NCBI GenBank assembly: GCA_910591455.2
Contig: OU342815.1
Location: forward strand, 22,791,424-22,855,423
Direction of reading: 5' to 3'
DNA length: 64,000 nucleotides
Source: Pholis gunnellus
Lineage: Eukaryota > Chordata > Actinopteri > Perciformes > Pholidae
In this document: one piece after another, positions 1 to 12,520 of the stretch
Position numbering within the stretch: position 1 is the stretch's first letter
Layout of the letters: every line of letters starts with the position of its first letter
The notes under the pieces: model-generated
The model's input: the letters and a program-made list of their open reading frames with translations, nothing else
What the model was told of the DNA's origin: nothing
The model's database searches: none
Program-made: the position numbers and the translations under genes

Positions 1-52
1 GATACGAGGAAGAGAGGAGCTCACGTGCGGCTAAACGAGGTTTGTGTTTGTC

Positions 53-500
53 TCAGTGGTGGAAAGTACATTCATGTACTGTACTGCATGTTGAGGTACA
101 TTTGAGAGGAAACTATAGTACTTTTTTACTCACTACATTTATTTGCCAGCACTAGTTATTAGTTACTTTTCAGATTAAGGTTTTACATCTTATGATTAGT
201 TTATAAAATATGACACTAAACACTTCCCATACATATTTATATACTATCCTGACTAAATCTCACCTATAATACTCTCTATACTTGTACTTAAACCTGCATT
301 AAATATGTTGTTAGCTGTTAACTGCTCATGTTCATACTGCTCATACTGTACATATCTTGCACCAAGGCTGTAATTATGATAATATAAATATTGGGGGACA
401 CACATCCCCTCAAATACATTGATGAAATGTATATAAAAGAATTAATACATCAATGATCCAATAATATGCTAAAACACTGACATGGGCCATTCTGCACAAT
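53..500 (+). repeat. Dispersed teleost repeat, GTGGTGGAAAGTAC type
   Basis: It starts GTGGTGGAAAGTAC, followed by GTACTTTTTTACTC-ACTACATTTATTTG and TTAGTTACTTTTCAGATTAAG. It matches a short interspersed sequence that recurs in this window and is very common in fish genomes. No coding capacity. Confidence 0.7.
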
Positions 501-633
501 GAGTACTTTGAGTACATGTTGCTGCTAATACTTCTGTACTTTATATCCATCAGTAGTTCCATTCACCTGCAGCAATAAAGGTATCGCGACTCTTCTCATC
601 TCTTAACATGTGTTCTCCATTTGGGTTTGATAG

Positions 634-3600
634 ACGACAGGCCTTCTCCACCGGCTCCCGCTCCGGCTCCGGCTCCGGCTCCTCTCCCCCCGCCCATTAA
701 CACGCCACCAAATCGCCCAGATAGAGCCACAAAGCCCAAACTTCCCCCTCGGCCACTGTCCAAGGCGTTCAGCAGCACCGAGCACGGAGCAGCTGTGTTG
801 CAGGTATTTATTACTTTTTTGTGTTTTTATGTCACTTTATTTACAACAGCAACTTATTTTGGGGCACAAATATGGATAAAAATCAACTATTTCTCAACGT
901 TATTTATAGGCGTGAGGCAGGATAAGGAATCAATGATGCAACACACTGAGTTATTCATCACAAGTCTTGTTTTTTTCCTGCAGGGCTTTGATGCTTTTCG
1001 GGCAGATGTGACTCTCTGTGACGTCGTCTTGGTCCCCGGGGACAGCGGGGACACTTTCCCAGTCCACAGAGTCATCATGGCTTCGTGTAGTGACTATTTC
1101 AAAGCGATGTTCACAGGTGAGAGGTCTTTTAACGTCGCAAACTCTGGCTTTTTTAGCTCCAGACATGTTGTAAAACACTTTATATGTAACAGCAACACTA
1201 CGTGTAATAGGCCCTTTTCACGGCCGCCATGTTGACATGTCATAGAAGGATAAACACAGGTGTAATGGATCAACAGGGTGGCAATTAATATAATATAACA
1301 CCCCTACAAAAGGGCCCATATGAACATACTTTTATATTTGATAAGAAACACATTTAGGAAAACACCACCAGTGTCAAGACTACGAGTCTACAGAGTAAAA
1401 GAAAAGAGGAAGAACTTGATATTCTCCTGCATTAAACTTCCTTTAAACATAGTTAAATACTTTTATTATCCTCTCCCTGTGTAACGTCTGAGCTGCCAGG
1501 CTTTACGGTGTCAGCGGTGTCTTTGTGTCTTGCTGAATGTGCATGAAGAGAAGAAGCATTCACCTCTTTGTCTCTTTGTCCTTTGTTCTGTCCTTGTTCA
1601 GGAGGCATGAGGGAGCAGGAGATGAGAGAGATCAAGCTGCACGGGGTCACTAAGTCGGGTTTAAAGAACATTATAGACTTCATTTACACATCCAAAGTCT
1701 GCCTCGACATGAGTAATCTCCAGGACACTCTGGAGGCGGCAAACTTCCTGCAGGTCATGCCCGTCCTGAGCTTCTGCAATCAGCTTCTGAGCAGCGAGGT
1801 GAGAGAATTTGCATTAATTCATGTACAGCTAGAGGTCTAGCTCGTTAAGATGCACTTCACTGTCCTTTAACGCCCTCTCTGCCCGTGTCAGTTACACAAT
1901 ACAGAATAAAAAAGATGTTTGTGAGTGACTCTTGCGTGCGGTTGTTGTTCTTCGATGCAGATCACTATTGATAACTGTGTGGAGGTGGAGCGCATCGCCA
2001 TGGACCTGCTTCTGGAGGACGTTCAGCTGAATATCGGTGAGTGTTCACAGAAGCAACGGGACTATTTAAATCTGCAATAATATGTAATGAGGTGGAAAGT
2101 GGGATTAGCGTAGGGGCCCAATCCGTCCCACTGGATGACTTTGCAAAGCTGCAGAGAAGTCATTAATTCCAATTCTTTTGTAAGATATCATACACACTTT
2201 TGTATGAGGCTACAATCACTGAGAGGATATTGAACTGTTGTGTTGGAGTTGTAGATCCTCAGAAATCCCTAAAACGCTTCATTATTTATATCCACTCTTC
2301 CATTATCAAAACATCCAGACAGAAAACTAAATATGAGACATCATTCTGGTTGAACAAACTCAAATAAGATCATGATTTTGATTCCCTTTGTTGTGTCAAA
2401 CCCAGGTGAGTTTGTGAGCCAGAACCTCTCAGCGTTGGTGGAGTGCGGCCGCTACCTCCAGCTCTCTGAAACCAGCATGGCCAACGCGCTGTCCAACAAC
2501 ACCCTGAAGGGATTCTCTGAGATGGAGCTCTACCACATCGCCAGAGGATGGCTGGACCACGACTCCCCCAGTCGACGCTCCTCCGTCTACGCCTTGATGC
2601 GCCACATTCGCTTCCCGCTCATGAGCCCCAACGAGCTGATCCAGATCTCCCAGGAAGACGAGGAGGGAGGGGACTCCATGATGCGCTCCGAGACGGCCTG
2701 CGTGAACCTCCTGCTGGAGGCCAGCAACTACCAGATGATGCCTTTCATGCAGCCGGCTCTGCAGACCGAGCGGACGCGAATACGCTCGGACGACACCCAC
2801 ATCCTGGCTCTGGGCGGCGTGATGCGACAGCAGCTGGTGGTGAGCCGGGAGCTGAGGCTGTACGACGAAAAGACCGGCCATTGGAGGGCCCTGAAGCCCA
2901 TGGAGGCGCCGCGGTACCAGCATGGCGTGGCTCTTCTTGGCGGCTTTCTCTTCATTGTTGGAGGTCAGAACACTTCACACTCTCAGGGCAATATTCACCA
3001 ACTGCATGTGTTCATTTAACACATACACACTGAATAGAGAAAGCTAGATTGTTAATAATAGTCCATGCAAACTGCAGGATGGGAGCCTCATAGAAGTATG
3101 AGAAAAAAGACAAGCCCTAGTTTTCTTCGTGAAAAGCCTTGAATTCTGCATTTTTGTTGCCATCTTGGATTTTGGTCCTTGGATCTTGTTTTTTTGCGAC
3201 CAGTGAACAGGAAGTGACCATATTTGGACTGTGGAGGAGTGACGTAGAGACGCCGTATACTTAGAGACCTGTCAATCACCGTGTAGCCCCGCCCTAAAGC
3301 ATCCCCTGCGTTATGGTCTGTTTGACTCTAAATGGACCATCATTTACTAAATGAACATCATGCTGTATTGAAGAAGACTTGAAACTAGAGATTGAGACCA
3401 TAAACTCATGTTTACAATGTTTACTGAGGTAATAAATCAAGAGAGAAGTAGAGTCATTTTCTCATAGACTTCTATACAACCAGAGGAGTCGCCCCCTGGT
3501 GGACATTAGAGAGAATGCAGCTTTAGCACATGACCAGAGGTTGTTGTCTGTTTTGAACGGACAAAACAAGACACTTAAAGACATCACCTTGGACTTTGAG

Positions 3601-6600
3601 ACACTGGTGATGGACCATTTTCACTATATTCTGACAATCAGGCCAAACGATTCATTGTTTAGTTTAGAAAATAATCTGCAGATTAATTGTTAATGAAAAC
3701 GATCGTTAGTTTCAGCCCTTCCCCCTTTCAATTCAACATGACACACAGCTGACACACTGCAGAAGAGAAGAGAGCAAACCTACTGAAGCAACGGCAGCAA
3801 TGTTTGTTGTTTTTCTCGTCACTCATGCGTTCAACACGTGTAAGGTGCTTCCTCAGGAAATCCTCCGTACAGTTTACTCACAAACCCTCCAGCTGTTAGT
3901 GTTTTAGTAGGAACATAACTTCTATTCTAAGCCACTGCACAGCTGCCTCTTCAGTTCACTTTACCTCGACTCTTCTGCTTCAAACTACATGAAGACATTT
4001 GAATCAGATGGTGGACATTAGAGAGAATGCATTGGTTTCACTTTTCCGAACCGGAGGTTGCCGCCTGGTGAAAAGGAACTTTGGTCCTACACTTGCATAA
4101 TGTAATGACTTAGTTGGAAGGGAAGAAGTTATGGTACATCGTTCATCATCAAGACTCAACGTATGACCGAATTATATAACGAAATGAGTAGCGTAAATAA
4201 CTAATCATTTTTAATCCTCCATTAACACAATTCATGTTCTCAGGCCAGAGCACTTACGACACCAAGGGTAAGACGGCCATCGACAGCGCCTACCGCTACG
4301 ACCCGCGCTTCGACAAGTGGCTTCAGATCGCTTCGCTCAATGAGAAGAGGACCTTCTTCCACCTGAGCACGCTGAAGGGGAAACTGTTTGCAGTCGGAGG
4401 AAGGAATGCGTCAGGAGAGATTGGTGAGCAGCTGATAGTTCTTGTTCCACTACTTCTGTCAGTACTGCTTTCATTTGGAGTCATGTTTCTGTAGAATATT
4501 CTCTCTTCAAACTCTGTTTGTTAGTCTCCAACAACTCCACTTCCTGTTTGTCCGAAATCTTACGCAGAAGTGAAATTTTTTAAAGTACTCGAGTAAAATT
4601 CCAGACAGAAAAGAAAAAAGAGAAGTTTCTAAAACACATCGTAGATCACGACTGTTCCCATAGCAATGATTTAACATCCGATTGACTCATAAACGCACAC
4701 AGAGCTGCGGTGAAATGAGGCGTTGATGCTTGAATTAAATTCTACTTTTCCCAAACGTCTCACGTTGATCAGACACGGTGGAGTGCTACAACCTGAGGAA
4801 AAATGAGTGGACAAACGTGACCAACATGGTGGAGCCTCACTACGGACACGCTGGAACAGTTCACGGGGACCTCATGTACATCTCCGGTAAGTTAACGCCG
4901 ATCGACACAAAACTCAGAACGTGTCTGAGCTCAGTTTGCCTTCTCGTCTCTGTCATTTATGAAGAAACAACAGGAAATTGTACATTTATTATGAAGTCTG
5001 TACGTGACATTAGGATCCCTTTTCCTACTGGACACACAAATTAAATGCATTCACGTGACTATGCAACGGTCAGAGCTAATGACGTAGTATTAAACCCTGA
5101 GGAAGACCACTGATGGTGGCCGGGTTGGGAATTGGTCCAATGTTTTGTGACACATTCGTTTCGTTGCCTAAACCTAAACTGTACGTACTTATTTTAAGCC
5201 CAACCATGATGTTTTTCCTTTTGTAGTGTAATGTCGTCCCAACTGACAGAAAAATAAATGACGTTTAGTGAAATTCATGTCACTAAACATAAAACCAGAA
5301 GATTCAATTTGTGACTGTTTCACAAACTGCCGTGAGACTGTGTTGCTTCATTCAAACTCAACAGAAACAAAAAGTCATTAACACCGTCTTGGTTAGTCTT
5401 TCCACCGTTCCAACAACCACCAACTATTGTTTAGTTGAAATAAACTCTTTATTCAACGAGTATTATTAATATTCTCTCCTAAAAGCCACCGGACTCCATT
5501 GACAAACGTAAAAAACACTCATTCAAACTCGACAGAAACAAATTAAAACTCATCAAAACCATCTTTGTCAGTCTTTTTCACTTTTCCAACAATCACCAAC
5601 TCTGGTTTGAGAGTTTGAAAGAGAGACTGAATAAGTAACAGACATAAATAAGAAGTAACCGCCGTAACATGTTTCACTGTTTTCTGTCACGTTGACAAAC
5701 CCCAAAAAAACAGAAAGACTACTGGTCTCCTGGCAATGGGAAAGGAGTCGATTGCCTATTTTTTGCAGGTTTTCCTGCATACGAGCACTCATTTTGGTGG
5801 AAAAAGGTATGAGAGAGACTCAAAACTTTTTAAAAGGCACAATAAACAACTGTTTTAAGTCCTCATACTTTAACAACAAGCTATTGTCTTCATACTCTAC
5901 CCTTATGACTGTTTTCAGTTCTGCTGCCTCTGTGGTTAAGTTGAGCAAGACCTACGTGTTTAGAGAAAGATCACAGTCATGGTTGGAGTTGCACAAAGCT
6001 TGCCTTCGTGGTAAAAAGAAACCAACAGTGACTTTTCATAGCGGGGGACGCAACTCTCACAGTCTGCAGTGTTGGTGTTTAAGTGTTTCAACAAATTACC
6101 TGGTAAAAGACAGCCTTCATCAGGTCATTTAAAGTAGGAATACAAATTCTTTCAGTGTTGAGAATACAGTGTTATTTCCCATCCGTCCACCTGGTGCCCT
6201 CGTTCTTTCCGTGTTTCACCTGACTGCCCCACCCATCCACTCAGCTGCCCCTCTTTTCCTCATCAGCTTCTGTTAGCTCTAAAAATCCTTTCAAATTGCT
6301 GAACTGACCCAGCTTGTCTGTGTTTGGGTTCAATCGTGCATTTCCTGAATTGTGACAGATACCATCTCTTCACTCCCCAAACTGATTTACATTTTTTGAC
6401 AAAAGCAAATTTTCACACGAGCAGCAGGAGGAACTGGTGCGACCGTTTCAAAGCCTTGAAATGAGCTCTAACCCTGCAGTCCAAATGAGAAGAACAACAA
6501 AACCATGACTCTGGACTTACTAGCTCACTAAGACCAAGCAGCTGGGTTAAATATTTAAAAATCCTTTAAAATCTCTGGCTGTTAACTTTGGCAATAATGT

Positions 6601-9489
6601 GCTTTGTTGCTGCAGGAGGTCTAAAACACCACAGGGTTCCTTCAAAACAATGATGATGCTCCTTCCTGATGGGTTCATAACAGGCTCGCTCACGACGAGT
6701 TAAACCTCGGCTGGAAAGTGGACGAGTTGTGGGGGCAGCAGCAGCAGGGGGCCGTGACAATAAAGCTGCGGTCAAGTTGGACAGTTTCCAGCAGCCTTCA
6801 AAGAATACACAGGAAGTCACAGAGATAGTCACATCCTGTTAGAGCCGATCTGGAGGCTTTACTGAAATATATTGTATTGTCTGCCTCGTAGAGCACTTTG
6901 TAATTGTTGCTCGTTTCGGTGAGTGTCATATCAATAAGCTTTGTTATTTATTCATTACTTTTAATGTTACAAACCCTCTGGAATAAGTAAATACTGGATC
7001 TTTACAAAGGAAAGACCGCTTTAGGGGAACTCCACCGTCACAGCAGCGCTGCCATCAGTTTAAGAGACCAGTCTAGTCCTCTTAACACCTAAAACTGTTT
7101 TTGCAGGAATTTTCTATCAGCGACAAACGGTTCCATTTTGTTAAAATGAGTTGACAAACGCTTGCATGGCTGGCCGATTTGAAACCACTTCCTGTTGAGC
7201 AGCACACTCTCTGCCCTCAACCTGATGTCTGTCAGGTTTCTTAGCAACTCTTACGGCCTATATAGTGTGTCTTGGGGTACACAGGAAGTAACATAAAAGG
7301 TGACAAAAAACCCAAGAGGATCAGAGGCAGCGGCAATTAGATACATTTATTACCAGTGTAGATGAACAGGAACAAACATGCTAAATAAGGAAGCGTAGCT
7401 GTCAGGGTCTCTAAGGCAAACATAATAAACAAAAGAAGAGGTCAGCTGGCCTACGAACAAACAAAACAATACTGAACTCCCTAACTAGCCACAAAACAGG
7501 AGAAAACGTTACAAGATAAAAGGCAGAGAACCCCTACAAAGCTTCCATTAAGTTCGAGCCCAAGGTATGGCAGCACAAATGCTCTTGGTAGCCGCAACAA
7601 CAAAACCCACAGCGCCACAGGCCCAGAGTGAACAAAACGGGGGCTGGGAAACACTGGAGTTGATATGCAGCTCCACTAATGAGATGAGGACTCTCAGGTG
7701 TGGGTGCTTCAGTGATCGGAGAGGGGCGTGGCAGACCTGCAAGACAAACACAAGAGCTCTCCACCAGAAAAGAGGCCTCGTTAAGTCAGGGGGCGTAAAC
7801 AGCAACCTTGGACAGAAAAGGTTTGAGAGCAGAAACTGTTTCACACGAATGACTGAGAAGCAGGAAACACAACAAGACCTGTGGTTGAAGTGGGTCCCAG
7901 TACTTTGCAACAAGTTTAAAAACCCACGACTCTCGGAAGCTTTAAAGTGTCGGTGGTGTTTACCAGAATACACGACATAGCAGTCACATATCTATCTCAT
8001 TCCACCAGGGAGAGTTTGAACCTAGGCTCAATCTGTGACTGTGAACAGAGAAAGATTCAGAATAAACCCTCCGAGCATTTAGCTTATCAAAGTGTTATGT
8101 CTAGCATGTTAACACAAACAGGCAGAAACAGCTCAACATGAACATTCATACAAACGGTTCCTCCTCCAGTATCTATGTGTTTAAGACCTGGTGTGGTCTG
8201 CCCACTCCTGAAACATGGCTCTCTGTGAGCTCAAGATTTATATATTGAATTCATTAGTTATCTGAAAACCCCCAAAAATGAGCTGAAAGTAGCTGAAAAC
8301 GACAGTAGCAGAGCAATGGTCGGTTACTTTAACAACAAAGTGAGTGTTGGGGGGGGGTAGAGTGTTACAGTCTGCTAAATGACTGTAATGTAATAATGTA
8401 AAGTAATGTAAGTTAGTGTACAATCATTTAGTTAATTAGTTAACACAGAAACACGGTATGTTCCTTTAAACCAAGGAAATTATTTTAGTTATGCTATTAC
8501 GGTCCAATGTTACGTTTTACATTGTTACGTTACGTTGTTACGTTGTTACATTACATTGTTACGTTACATTGTTACGTTACATTGCTACGTTACATTGTTA
8601 CGTTACATTGCTACATTACATTGTTACGTTACATTGTTACGTTATGATACGTTGTTACGTTGCAATGTTACGTTAGGAGTTTACATTGTTACATTAGGAT
8701 GTTAAGTTATGTTGTTAAATTATTACGTTACAATGTTACGTTACAATGTTACGTTATTATTTTTATCATAAATCATGAACGTTCATCAAGTAGTTTTGTT
8801 GCCCTAAACCTTATCAATCATTTCACAACTTTAACCAAGTGGTGCGTTTATGCAATTCATGAAATGGATTTTTGTTTCAGAAACCTCGACGTTCAGCGTA
8901 TTCTGTGGTTTGCAGAAACGCACAATGGAAACATTGTTTTTCTGGCGACTTGGTTGAATGAAACATTTGTTGAATTCTCTTTCTTCACACAGGTGGAATC
9001 ACCCGTGACACGTTCCAGAAGGAGCTCTGGTGTTACGACCCCGCCGCCGACAAGTGGAGTCGCCGAGCCGACATGAAGGAGCTCCGCGGCCTGCACTGCA
9101 TGTGCACCGTCGGCGACAGACTCTACGTCATGGGCGGGAATCACTTCCACGGCAGCGCCGACTACGACGACGTCCTGGGCTGCGAATACTACAGCCCGGA
9201 GACAGACCAGTGGACGGTGGTGGCGCCAATGTCTTGGGGCCAGAGCGACGTCGGCGTGACGGTGTTCAACGGGCAGATCTACGTGGTGGGAGGGTATTCC
9301 TGGAACAGCAGGTGCATGGTTGACGTTGTGCAGCGGTACGATCCAGAGTGGGACGTGTGGGACAGGGTGTTCAACGTGCTGGAGCCTCTGGGGGGGATTC
9401 GTTCCTGCACGATGACCGTTCATCTGCCGGAGGGGTCAGTGGACGAGGCTCAGATGCAGGAGGGTCCGCTGCCTACAGCTAAGAGCTGA
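634..9489 (+). CDS. Kelch-like BTB protein of the KLHL9/KLHL13 family (5' partial)
   Basis: This is a substrate adaptor for Cullin-3 E3 ubiquitin ligases. Exons joined by phase: 634-803, 984-1116, 1602-1798, 1961-2036, 2406-2963, 4244-4423, 4773-4886 and 8993-9489, ending TGA, about 641 residues. The first listed exon has no in-frame ATG after the stop at 576-578 and is preceded by a possible acceptor at 632-633, so the start codon lies in an exon upstream of the window. It encodes a Pro-Ala repeat from a CCGGCT-type hexanucleotide. BTB follows in exons 2-4 (FPVHRVIMASCSDYFKAMF), BACK in exons 4-5, and six Kelch blades with GG ends in exons 5-8 (LFIVGGQ, LFAVGGR, LYVMGGN, IYVVGGY). The last blades (YDDVLGCEYYSPETDQW, LGGIRSCTM) match KLHL9/13, known for Aurora B ubiquitination. 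The BACK region is more diverged than the Kelch domain and has an acidic insertion (QEDEEGGD). It may be a third fish paralogue rather than klhl13 itself, so no symbol is given. Confidence 0.88.
2964..4243 (+). other. Kelch-gene intron with interspersed element copy A
   Basis: About 3145-3530 is a copy of the short interspersed element that begins near CAAGATGG / CAGGAAGTGACC and ends CCCCCTGGTGGACATTAGAG. A fragment of the same end recurs at 4010-4080 (GTGGACATTAGAGAGAATGC, then GGAGGTTGCCGCCTGGTG). Nothing else is recognisable. Confidence 0.65.
4887..8992 (+). other. Large Kelch-gene intron, no gene seen
   Basis: This 4.1-kb intron precedes the last exon. It holds a partial direct duplication (about 5349-5420 and 5519-5600, both starting near ATTCAAACTC-ACAGAAACAAA), a modest open frame at 7567-7980 with no recognisable protein family, and a 13-bp array near its 3' end. 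Nothing supports a nested gene. Confidence 0.55.
8500..8757 (+). repeat. 13-bp minisatellite
   Basis: Imperfect tandem copies of ATTGTTACGTTAC (some with GCTAC) run through the stretch, decaying at both ends. It lies about 240 bases upstream of the last Kelch-gene exon. Confidence 0.8.
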
Positions 9490-9899
9490 TACTGCACCAC
9501 AGGGGGGGGGGGGGGTCCAATTCACCTGCATGCTAGGCAATACAGGAAACAGTGTAGGTTGCAAACATGATTAGGTGCAAGCGTGGCTACTTCTCTAACA
9601 TTAGCATTCAGTGGTTTGCACCTCTTTACTATTTCTATAGTGCCGTTTCCTGTCTTTGCTGTTATTGTCAGCCATGAAGCATCCGGCCTGCTGCGCTGCT
9701 TGTGTTCTTTCTCTCTGCAGAGTCTCAGTTTGTGAAAGGAAACAAAGGTCAAATTGTCCGGACATCGATTCAGGGAACATTATCGCTATTTCACAAACTG
9801 AGGCAATGTAAAGAGATCAAATTGACTTGCCAAGTAAATGAAAATGTTTTTGGTGTCACCACAGCTTCTGAATTCAGCATGGAAATACTGTGACTAAAG

Positions 9900-9905
9900 A
9901 ATAAA
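9900..9905 (+). promoter_or_regulatory. Polyadenylation signal, klhl gene
   Basis: AATAAA about 410 bases after the Kelch-gene stop codon is the first good signal downstream. A further AATAAA lies near 10217. Confidence 0.5.
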
Positions 9906-11293
9906 GCTGTCCTTATCTAAGTCTTTCCATCACTCTCAAATAATCTCACAACTCGAGACCAAAAGCAGCGATGACTTTATCCTGCTAACAAGCGCCGTCT
10001 GTTTAACTAACAAGCCCTGTCTGTTCAGACGAGTAGTCGAGTCATAAGATGTTGGCAAAACCAACAGCAATTTGGAAATTCCGTCTGTTAATTGATTGTG
10101 TGACGTCCACATTTTTTCAAATTACAACTGCCGATTAGAGCTCAAATCCAACAGACATGTACAAATATCACAGTTATGTTTTGTATATTTAAATATATGC
10201 ATTGTTTTAAGATGAAAATAAACTGTTGATGTCACACTTATTCACTGTCAGTGAAGGCCAAAGCTCAGGGTAACACACACACACACACACACGGACCTCA
10301 CAAGTGAAGGACGACGAATCTACCCTTGAGACGTCGACCTTCACCGTCCAGATAAGACAACAGTCAGCTGCGATATCGATTTCTACGCCAAGGACGACAA
10401 ATACTGAAGAGCAGACGGTGACTCTACATAGAAAAGATGCACAAAGCAGTACTTTCTACTACACAGTAAGATGTGAGACGTGGCCTAACCCTGCTGCACT
10501 CTCAGTTCAAATAAAGCAAATCATCGACATAACAAATAACTTGAAAAGAAGCCGTAGCTCAACGTCAAGAGACTGAATGTTTTAGGCTCCTGATTGAAGT
10601 GTAGGAAATGTTCTATTCTGGGGGTGTACAGACATGATAATACTGTTCGAGAGGGTAAAACCCTGCAGCACTCAGGAGTTTCCACCACACAGCCACATGA
10701 ACCAGTGTACCATTTACTGAGCGAACCATAGCCAACTATAATTCATCATGAGGGAGGGAAAACATATTTGGCCATCTGGCCGACAGATGTCACCTTGAAA
10801 TGTCGAGTCTTGTTTGGTTTGGCTGCTCCGGCCTTGTACCTTCCTCTGGAGGAAAGTATTTAATCATTGTACCCGGAGTACAGATCTGATCTACTCATCT
10901 TTAGTTTTAAAGGAACCTTGTTCAGCTGCTCCTCTTGAGTTTCTAAACAAAGCAGTAACAATCGTCGGTGCAAATATTCTCTTCTGCTGTGGTAGAGCGC
11001 TTTGACGACAGTTCAAATATTCCACAGTGTGCAGACTTAAAGGAACAGTTCACCACAAATATTTAAAAAAAGATGTTTCCTCTAACCTGTTGTGTTATTC
11101 GTCAATCTAGATTGTTTTGGTGTGAGTTGCAATGTTTGAGGTATCGGTCGTAGAGATGTCTGCCTTCTCTTCGATATAATGGGAATTTATAGCACTTGGC
11201 TTGAGGTGCTTCAAAAAATATACATTTGAAAAACTGCTTACAACTCTGTGTGTGGATTATCTTAAGAAACAAAGAGACATCGCTGTTGAAACC

Positions 11294-11425
11294 AAGATGG
11301 CGACAGCCAAAAACCAAGATGGCTACAGCCAAAAACCAAGATGGCTACAGCCAAAAACCAAGATGGCTACAGCCAAAAACCAAGATGGCGACGGCCAAAA
11401 ACCAAGATGGCGAATGCCAAAGAGA
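11294..11425 (+). repeat. 22-bp minisatellite, six copies
   Basis: Six units of AAGATGGCTACAGCCAAAAACC start at 11294, 11316, 11338, 11360, 11382 and 11404. The unit resembles the end of the interspersed element at 58800-59175 (AAGATGGCGACGGCCAAAA). The following sequence (GACTTCAAAACGTCAGTCC) also recurs inverted near 29845, so the array probably grew from an element end. Confidence 0.85.
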
Positions 11426-12520
11426 CTTCAAAACGTCAGTCCACAAACCACTGGATGACATCACAGGGACTATATCCACTTCCTATATACGGTCTATGGG
11501 TTTAACTTAAACCATGATCTTTTCCTTTCCTGTGTATATTTTACGAAAAGCTATTTTCTTTTCTTTTTTTTTTTACGAATGTCCAGTAACGAGAGCGTTG
11601 AGTGCAAACTACTTGGTCGGATTCAGGAAAAGATCGTGGTTTGGGGTTGAAGTTCGGTGATGAATAAGTCAATATTTTCAAACAGTTCATCTGTAAAAGT
11701 CTGGTGTTTTTAGACCCAACGGTTACATACAAATGAATTGTGTGGGTTACAAGCAAGTGTTAGATAAACAGTGTATGAGTACAGCCTGATGTATTTGAGG
11801 TACTTCATTTAAGTATTTCCATTTTATGATCATTTATACTGTACAGCTAAAGGTATGAAATATGATTTATCTAACATTTATAAATATGCTTTGTTCTAGA
11901 TATTTTATAAAAGATGCATTGTTATAGATTTACTTATACTTTTGGTATTAAAGTACCTTCTGTCAACACATTTTAATGCAGGACTTTTACATGTAATTAA
12001 ACGTGTTTCTTTTACTTAAACTATCTCAGCACTTCTTTCATCTGTTCATTTTGGGGAATCATTCATTTAATAAAAGTAGAAGTCATCTTCAAGAATATCC
12101 CGTTGATCCTCGTGTTTCTTTCTCTTCGTCACATGCAGTTATTCCCACTTAGATGACAGAATAAAACTTCCAACAGCAACTGTCCTTGACTACAAAACAT
12201 TCCAGCCTCCAATTTTCATTTATAGCTCCAAAAAGCATCACAGAGCTGCAGCCGAGCCCTTCCCCTTTTCCCACACTGCCTTGAGGCAAATAATTCGGGT
12301 TTTTTCTGGTAAACTTTCTGGGTTTACAAATAGTGAGAGGGCTGAAGCTGAGAGGACAGAAGCAGCTGTCGTTCTCTCCGACAAACAGAACACAAAACAT
12401 CCAAAAACACAAAAGTGTATTTATTTTTTCAGAGTTTTTTTCTTTTGAGGAGCATCTTCAAGAGGTCCATTGGAAGATACGCTATTGTTTGTTGTTGTGT
12501 AAAGAGAGAATTAACCTGCG

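Larger units (their letters stand above)
9490..12520. other. Intergenic, Kelch gene to hsd3b
   Basis: It contains a short G run just after the Kelch stop, a polyadenylation signal, a short CA run (about 10268-10293), the 22-bp array at 11294-11425 and a stretch of the GTACTT-type dispersed repeat near 11780-12010. Small open frames such as 10304-10576 match nothing I know. Confidence 0.55.

Noticed and set aside
621..803. Kelch gene starting at 621
   Set aside because: The codon there is TTG and lies before a likely splice acceptor; there is no ATG in frame, so the start must be upstream.
7567..7980. 137-codon frames on both strands in the large Kelch-gene intron
   Set aside because: Overlapping frames on both strands without family resemblance; treated as intron sequence.
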